Shown here: positions 6,042 through 9,453 of the stretch, piece by piece
Position numbering within the stretch: position 1 is the first letter of the stretch
Layout of the letters: each line of letters opens with the position of its first letter
NCBI GenBank assembly: GCA_016936785.1
Contig: JAFGXE010000100.1
Coordinates: 1 to 9,453 of the forward strand
Reading direction: 5' to 3'
Length of the DNA stretch: 9,453 nucleotides
Source: Alphaproteobacteria bacterium
GTDB lineage: Bacteria; Pseudomonadota; Alphaproteobacteria; Rs-D84; NBLK01
Made by a program: the position numbers and the translations under genes
Notes under the pieces: generated by a model
Told to the model about the DNA's origin: nothing
The model's input: only the letters and a program-made list of their open reading frames with translations
Database searches by the model: none

Positions 6042-7000
6042 GATATATTCTCATATAATTCTTGCATATCTTCAGGAAGATCAGAATCAAAGCTCATTTC
6101 TTGTTCAGAAACAGGGTGAATAAATCCAAGGTGTTCAGCGTGGAGCTGATGACGGGAGAGGTTTTTGATGATTTCTTTTGCTTCAGAATTTTTAATGGTT
6201 TCAAGCATGCGTGCATCTTTTCCATAAACTTTATCCCCGATGATAGGACATCCGAGATTTTGCATGTGCACCCGGATTTGGTGTGTGCGTCCGGTGTGAA
6301 GTGTAAATTCAACAAGAGAAATTTTATTATTCTCAAATGTTTCAAGGACTTCATAGTCTGTTCGTGCAGGTTTTCCACCGGTTTTAATGGTCATTTTTTG
6401 GCGATGGTGAGCATGTCTTCCCAACGGTTTTTCTATTGTTCCTTCTAACTGGAGGGGCATGTTCCAAACAAAACCAAGATATTGACGCGTAATAGAGTGA
6501 TCGTCAAATTGCTTGCGGAGAGAATGGTAAGCGCGGTCGCTTTTTGCCGCAATCATAATACCACTTGTTTCTTTATCAAGGCGATGAACAATACCAGGAC
6601 GCATCACACCATTAATTGCAGAAAGCTGTCCTTTGCAATGGTGAAGGAGTGCGTTCACAAGCGTATGCTCATGAGAACCTGCGCCGGCATGAACAACAAG
6701 TCCTGCGGGTTTTTCAAAAACAATCACATCTTTGTCTTCAAAATAAATTGTAAGTGGAATATTTTGTGGTGTTGCTTTTGTTTCAATGGGTTCTGGCTCA
6801 GAAAGCGTAATTTCAGATCCAATTTCAGGGAAATGACGAACATGTGTATAGGGCTGTCCATCAACAAGAAGATAACCTTCTTGAATTAATTTTTGAATAA
6901 AAGAGCGACTCTTTCCTTCAATTTGAGAAGCAAGAAAAGCGTCGAATCGCCCTTCTGGGATTTCATTGAGTGTCAGGGAGAGTAGGGAGGAACGGTTCAT
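6038..7000 (-). CDS. rluD: RluD-family 23S rRNA pseudouridine synthase
   Basis: RluD isomerises uridines 1911, 1915 and 1917 in helix 69 of 23S rRNA. The 320-aa protein has the expected order: an N-terminal S4 RNA-binding domain (about 17-65, with GRFDAFLA and SRSFIQKLIQEG), then the catalytic domain. This contains DVIVFEKPAGLVVHAG (91-106), the catalytic HRLDKETSG with nucleophile D142, and the late RTHQIRVHM and GDKVYG motifs. The length is normal for RluD, but RluC and RluA relatives share these motifs, so target sites are not certain. The ATG at 7000 directly follows an in-frame TAG, so no longer form exists; a weak GAAAG sits 9 nt upstream. It overlaps the secreted-protein gene by 38 nt, implying coupled translation. 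Confidence 0.9.
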   Translation of the reverse strand: MNRSSLLSLTLNEIPEGRFDAFLASQIEGKSRSFIQKLIQEGYLLVDGQPYTHVRHFPEIGSEITLSEPEPIETKATPQNIPLTIYFEDKDVIVFEKPAGLVVHAGAGSHEHTLVNALLHHCKGQLSAINGVMRPGIVHRLDKETSGIMIAAKSDRAYHSLRKQFDDHSITRQYLGFVWNMPLQLEGTIEKPLGRHAHHRQKMTIKTGGKPARTDYEVLETFENNKISLVEFTLHTGRTHQIRVHMQNLGCPIIGDKVYGKDARMLETIKNSEAKEIIKNLSRHQLHAEHLGFIHPVSEQEMSFDSDLPEDMQELYENIS

Positions 7001-7406
7001 CTATACATTCTTTCATATCAAGGGTGCGATAATTATCAGGTTTTTTTTCATCTTCAGTTAAAGGACATCGTAAAAGCGCATGAACTTCTGAATTTTCAGT
7101 GAGTTTTGGACAGTTAGAAAAGCGTTCTTGCACAGCCACTAGAATTGTTGTTGGGGGATACAAACAATTCAAACGCAAAACAGCAGAGCGTCTATCAGAG
7201 ATACGCATGCCGGTTCCCCAAAAACTATCTTCTTGTTCACAAGGAAACTCTTGTAGATAGTGAACTTTTTGTTCAGGAATTTCTTCTGAAGCAAAAAGTG
7301 TGATTTTTATTGGGGTAAGACGCATACCAAAAAGGTCTGGCAAAATACTGCGTTTTGCCTGAGCAGATGTGCAGATCAAAAAAGAAATAATCAAAAACCA
7401 ATGCAT
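6963..7406 (-). CDS. Unrecognised small secreted protein with five mature cysteines
   Basis: A 147-aa protein I cannot place in a family. It begins with a short signal peptide (MHWFLIISFLICTSAQA, likely cut after A17), although the n-region lacks a lysine or arginine. The mature 130 residues carry five cysteines (56, 81, 99, 114, 134) and no further membrane segment, so one or two periplasmic disulfides are possible. The C-terminus is Pro- and acid-rich. The ATG at 7406 lacks a Shine-Dalgarno sequence; the preceding bases are pyrimidine-rich. No other ATG, GTG or TTG close upstream in frame offers an alternative, and the signal peptide supports this start. It follows the small membrane protein by 40 nt and overlaps rluD by 38 nt. 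Coding status rests on the signal peptide and overlap. Confidence 0.7.
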   Translation of the reverse strand: MHWFLIISFLICTSAQAKRSILPDLFGMRLTPIKITLFASEEIPEQKVHYLQEFPCEQEDSFWGTGMRISDRRSAVLRLNCLYPPTTILVAVQERFSNCPKLTENSEVHALLRCPLTEDEKKPDNYRTLDMKECIDEPFLPTLPDTQ

Positions 7407-7446
7407 AATACAAGAGTAGGGAAGGAAAGGAACGAAATCAAGATGA

Positions 7447-7596
7447 TTATCGCAGACGATCTTCTTTAAGAATTTTTAAAAATACAACAGATCCAGCAAT
7501 CAAAGCGAGGGTTTTAAACTCTGTGCTGTGTGAAAGCAATGCTGTGAGAGCAATAACTAAAACAAATGCCAGTCTTTGAGCTTCTTCTTTTTTCAT
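7447..7596 (-). CDS. 49-aa two-helix membrane protein, unrecognised
   Basis: A short frame starts at ATG 7596 and ends at TAA 7447-7449. The start MKKEEAQR is followed by a hydrophobic helix (about 9-22, LAFVLVIALTALLS), a short polar turn HSTEFK, a second hydrophobic helix (about 29-43) and a basic end KEDRLR. This is a plausible helical hairpin with both ends in the cytoplasm. AAAAAGAG lies about 10 nt upstream as a modest SD, and a good sigma70 promoter lies 36 nt upstream. It is probably the first gene of a unit with the secreted protein and rluD. I do not recognise a family; small membrane proteins of this type often modulate larger partners, but that is only a possibility here. Confidence 0.6.
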   Translation of the reverse strand: MKKEEAQRLAFVLVIALTALLSHSTEFKTLALIAGSVVFLKILKEDRLR

Positions 7597-7632
7597 AATA
7601 ACAGACTCTTTTTGTGTTGAAAGCTTTTCATG

Positions 7633-7662
7633 TTAATAACAAATGAAAACATATTTTGTCAA
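7633..7662 (-). promoter_or_regulatory. Promoter for the small membrane protein-secreted protein-rluD unit
   Basis: On the minus strand a consensus TTGACA (7657-7662), an 18-nt spacer and TATTAA (7633-7638, 4 of 6) lie upstream of the ATG at 7596. A GANTC site (GACTC, 7604-7608) falls in the predicted leader. Confidence 0.6.
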
Positions 7663-7712
7663 GGCATTCTTTTAAAATAAAAGAAATTTATTTAGAAAAG
7701 TGTAGAAAAAAA

Positions 7713-7741
7713 TTGATATGAAGGTTTTTTTTTGTTATGTT
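7713..7741 (+). promoter_or_regulatory. Extended -10 promoter placing transcription start at the PLP-enzyme ATG
   Basis: TTGATA (7713-7718), a 17-nt spacer and TATGTT (7736-7741), preceded by TGT (extended -10, 7733-7735). The expected transcription start at about 7748 coincides with the ATG at 7750, pointing to a leaderless mRNA. Confidence 0.5.
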
Positions 7742-7749
7742 TAGTGTAA

Positions 7750-8898
7750 ATGAAAAGTACAATTCAATCTTTTGATTTTAGCGAAAACTATCCTGCACAA
7801 CTTAGTGGCGTAGATTCTTTAGTTCAAAAAGAATTCCAAGTTATTTCTAATAAAAGAAATTTTGTAGATTTTCTTGAATATCCACAGAATAAGGATAATT
7901 TTCTTGGAATAGAAACAAATTCACATAAAAAGCATCTTTTATCTGTGTATAAGTGGTTGAATTTTTTAGGGGCTACTTGGTGTCAAGGGACAACAATTGT
8001 GTCTGCAGGAGCGTTGCATGCTCAGTATATATCTCTTGCTTATTTGACAAAACCGGGAGACGTAGTTCTTACTGCGTCGCTTGCTTCTTCTGCTGTGAAG
8101 TCTCTTGGTAATGCGTTAGGAATCGTCTTAAAAGGAATAGATTCAGATGAAGAGGGGCCTTTGGTAGAAGATCTAGAAGATCTCATCAATTCTTTTTCAC
8201 CTAAAGCGGTTATCTTGATGTCAAATGTATCTGTCCCAACAGGTTCTTCTATTTCTTTAGCAAGACGAAAACAAATAGCAGAGCTTTTAATATCAAAGAA
8301 AGTTCCTCTTGTTGAAAATGATGTCTTTGGAGCTTTCCCTGAAAATAAGATTCCGCCTATTTCAAGTTTTATGCCTGAGCTATCCTTTTACTTAACTTCT
8401 TTATCAAAAGTAGTTTCTCCTGCTTTGCGTGTTGGTTTTTTAGTTGTTCCTCCTTCTTTATATGCAAAGGTTTTAAATTTTTCTCGACTTACTATTTGGA
8501 CTGCGTCTCCTATTTTGATGGAGGTGATTTCTGAATTGATTGAAAATAAAAATATTTTCAAAATTATTGAAATGCGAAGAAAAGATCTTTTACAAAGGAA
8601 GAGACTTTTTGAATCTCTTTTTAAGAAAGAAACTTCATTGTATAGTGCTGTTTTGGAAGAGAACTCTTCTACTGTTTGGGTAAAGTTTAAAACTTTAAAA
8701 GGTGGTGAAACTTCTGGTTATTTGCAAAGAAATGGAATTCTTGTCAATCAAGGAGGCGACTTTTCAATTTCAAAGCAATCAACGGGAGCGATTAGGCTTT
8801 GTTTAACAAGCTTCTCAGACTTTGAAGCTTTAGAAGAAGGTCTTTTAAAATTGATGTATTATCTACAGAACAAACAAGATTTAGAAATGAAATTTTAA
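7750..8898 (+). CDS. Fold-type I PLP-dependent aminotransferase, MocR-like catalytic domain without HTH
   Basis: A 382-aa class I/II aminotransferase-fold protein. Its motif order resembles the effector half of MocR/PdxR GntR-type regulators: VSAGALHAQYISLAYLTKPGDVVLT (84-108), a VPTG turn (162-165), then LARRKQIAELL, VENDVFGAF with the PLP-contacting Asp (D191), and TSLSK with the Schiff-base lysine K220. SPALRVGFLVVP (R227) and a C-terminal AIRLCLTSF (R349, probable carboxylate binder) follow. There is no DNA-binding domain, so it is an enzyme or a remnant of a regulator. The usual NPTG turn reads VPTG, with an Asn three residues earlier, which may change PLP ring contacts. The substrate cannot be told. 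The ATG at 7750 directly follows an in-frame TAA and has no SD. It is alone on its strand between oppositely oriented genes. Confidence 0.85.
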   Translation: MKSTIQSFDFSENYPAQLSGVDSLVQKEFQVISNKRNFVDFLEYPQNKDNFLGIETNSHKKHLLSVYKWLNFLGATWCQGTTIVSAGALHAQYISLAYLTKPGDVVLTASLASSAVKSLGNALGIVLKGIDSDEEGPLVEDLEDLINSFSPKAVILMSNVSVPTGSSISLARRKQIAELLISKKVPLVENDVFGAFPENKIPPISSFMPELSFYLTSLSKVVSPALRVGFLVVPPSLYAKVLNFSRLTIWTASPILMEVISELIENKNIFKIIEMRRKDLLQRKRLFESLFKKETSLYSAVLEENSSTVWVKFKTLKGGETSGYLQRNGILVNQGGDFSISKQSTGAIRLCLTSFSDFEALEEGLLKLMYYLQNKQDLEMKF

Positions 8899-8939
8899 AT
8901 TTTGAAACACAAATCTGATTTCAATTATTGTCTGGCTTC

Positions 8940-9453
8940 TTATTTTTTAATAGACAGGTCGGAAAAAGTAAGTGGTTTTTTCAGATAAAGATTTTCAAGA
9001 GAAATACACCGAGATAATGCGACATAGAGTTGACCTTGTTCAAAAAATCCATTTCCTGAATCAATCACCACACGTTCAAGTGTTTTTCCTTGTGCTTTAT
9101 GAATAGTCATCGCCCAGCAAAGATTAAGTGGAAACTGTTGAAACGAACCAATCACGTCCTGTTCCACTTTTTCAGTTTTTTCGTTGAGGTTGTATTTTAC
9201 ATGTTCCCATTTTTCCCGTTCAATGCGAACTTCACTGCCATCTGTTTTTTTGACAAAAATGACATCGTCGCTCATCCAAGTGATGGTTCCTGTTGTACCG
9301 TTAACCCATCTTCCTTTTGGATCATTTTTGAGAATCATCACAAATGCACCAACTTTGAGAGTCAGCTCTTCTGGTGCGGGTGTTTTATGTGCGAATGTTT
9401 TTGCGTCGCCAATAATCTTTGCGATATATGTTTTTGCAGGGGTTTCAATATTA
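8940..9453 (-). CDS. PIF1/RecD-like superfamily 1 helicase, C-terminal part, cut by right edge
   Basis: The frame is open from the right edge to the TAA at 8940-8942, so the GTG at 9341 is internal. About 170 C-terminal residues are visible. They match the C-terminal end of PIF1/RecD2/Dda-type SF1B DNA helicases: LTLKVGAFVMMILKNDPKGRWVNGT, a small beta-barrel insert (TGTITWMSDDVIFVKK...), then the motif V-VI region LCWAMTIHKAQGKTLERVVID and GQLYVALSRC with the arginine-finger-like Arg. These proteins unwind DNA 5' to 3' using ATP. The Walker A end lies outside the window, so the exact subfamily and any N-terminal fusion cannot be judged. It ends 41 nt from the convergent PLP enzyme; the spacer shows only a weak AT stem. 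Confidence 0.85.
   Translation of the reverse strand, partial: NIETPAKTYIAKIIGDAKTFAHKTPAPEELTLKVGAFVMILKNDPKGRWVNGTTGTITWMSDDVIFVKKTDGSEVRIEREKWEHVKYNLNEKTEKVEQDVIGSFQQFPLNLCWAMTIHKAQGKTLERVVIDSGNGFFEQGQLYVALSRCISLENLYLKKPLTFSDLSIKK

Noticed and set aside
6062..6889. Plus-strand open frames opposite rluD
   Set aside because: They are antisense shadows of a clear RluD gene, with unusual Cys/Phe-rich composition and no start signals.
8902..8924. TTGAAA/TTTCAA inverted repeat as a terminator between the PLP enzyme and the helicase
   Set aside because: The 6-bp AT-rich stem with an 11-nt loop and no T run is too weak to call.
1..9453. tRNA, rRNA, CRISPR, insertion sequence or phage elements
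   Set aside because: No spaced repeats, transposase or integrase motifs, or tRNA-like cloverleaf pattern were seen on either strand.
1..9453. Enrichment of GANTC sites as evidence of CcrM regulation across the window
   Set aside because: Sites are scattered through coding sequence at a frequency that looks like chance for this composition; only two fall near predicted promoters.

Overview
The window is AT-rich bacterial DNA and most likely comes from an alphaproteobacterium. The strongest sign is a full-length GcrA cell-cycle regulator, a family largely confined to that class. An ELM1-like protein, a DUF2062-acpS gene pair and a PpiD-like membrane chaperone agree with this. The low GC content and several short or diverged family members suggest a reduced-genome, possibly host-associated lineage (Holosporales- or Rickettsiales-like). 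That placement is inference. I saw no rRNA, tRNA, CRISPR array, insertion sequence or phage gene.

Layout. Bases 1-605 (+) hold the C-terminal part of an ELM1-like gene cut by the left edge. Bases 720-2156 (+) encode a short PpiD-like anchored periplasmic protein, followed by a bidirectional terminator. From 4393 down to 2204 (-) runs a tight four-gene operon: rpmE (ribosomal protein L31), gcrA, an unrecognised tail-anchored coiled-coil protein, and a tadA-like deaminase. A good promoter (TTGAAA-17-TAAAAT) precedes rpmE. Genes 2-4 are joined by gaps or overlaps from 10 nt down to a 29-nt overlap. Divergent from it, 4574-5505 (+) carries DUF2062 and acpS with an ATGA overlap.

Bases 5507-5981 (-) contain a previously unlisted gene of unknown function. 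It has its own promoter and a strong Shine-Dalgarno sequence but is split by one frameshift. Upstream of it on the same strand lie rluD (6038-7000), a small secreted Cys-containing protein (6963-7406) and a 49-aa two-helix membrane protein (7447-7596), probably one transcript from a TTGACA promoter at 7633-7662. Bases 7750-8898 (+) encode a fold-type I PLP enzyme resembling the aminotransferase half of MocR regulators, apparently read from a leaderless mRNA. Bases 8940-9453 (-) are the C-terminal end of a PIF1/RecD-like helicase cut by the right edge.

How it fits together. Most genes are housekeeping: translation and RNA modification (L31, TadA, RluD), lipid carrier activation (AcpS), envelope biogenesis (PpiD, DUF2062) and cell-cycle transcription (GcrA). 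The less ordinary parts are the coiled-coil gene inside the gcrA operon, the frameshifted gene, the two small envelope genes ahead of rluD, and the leaderless MocR-like enzyme. I did not find a convincing multi-gene novel defence or metabolic system.
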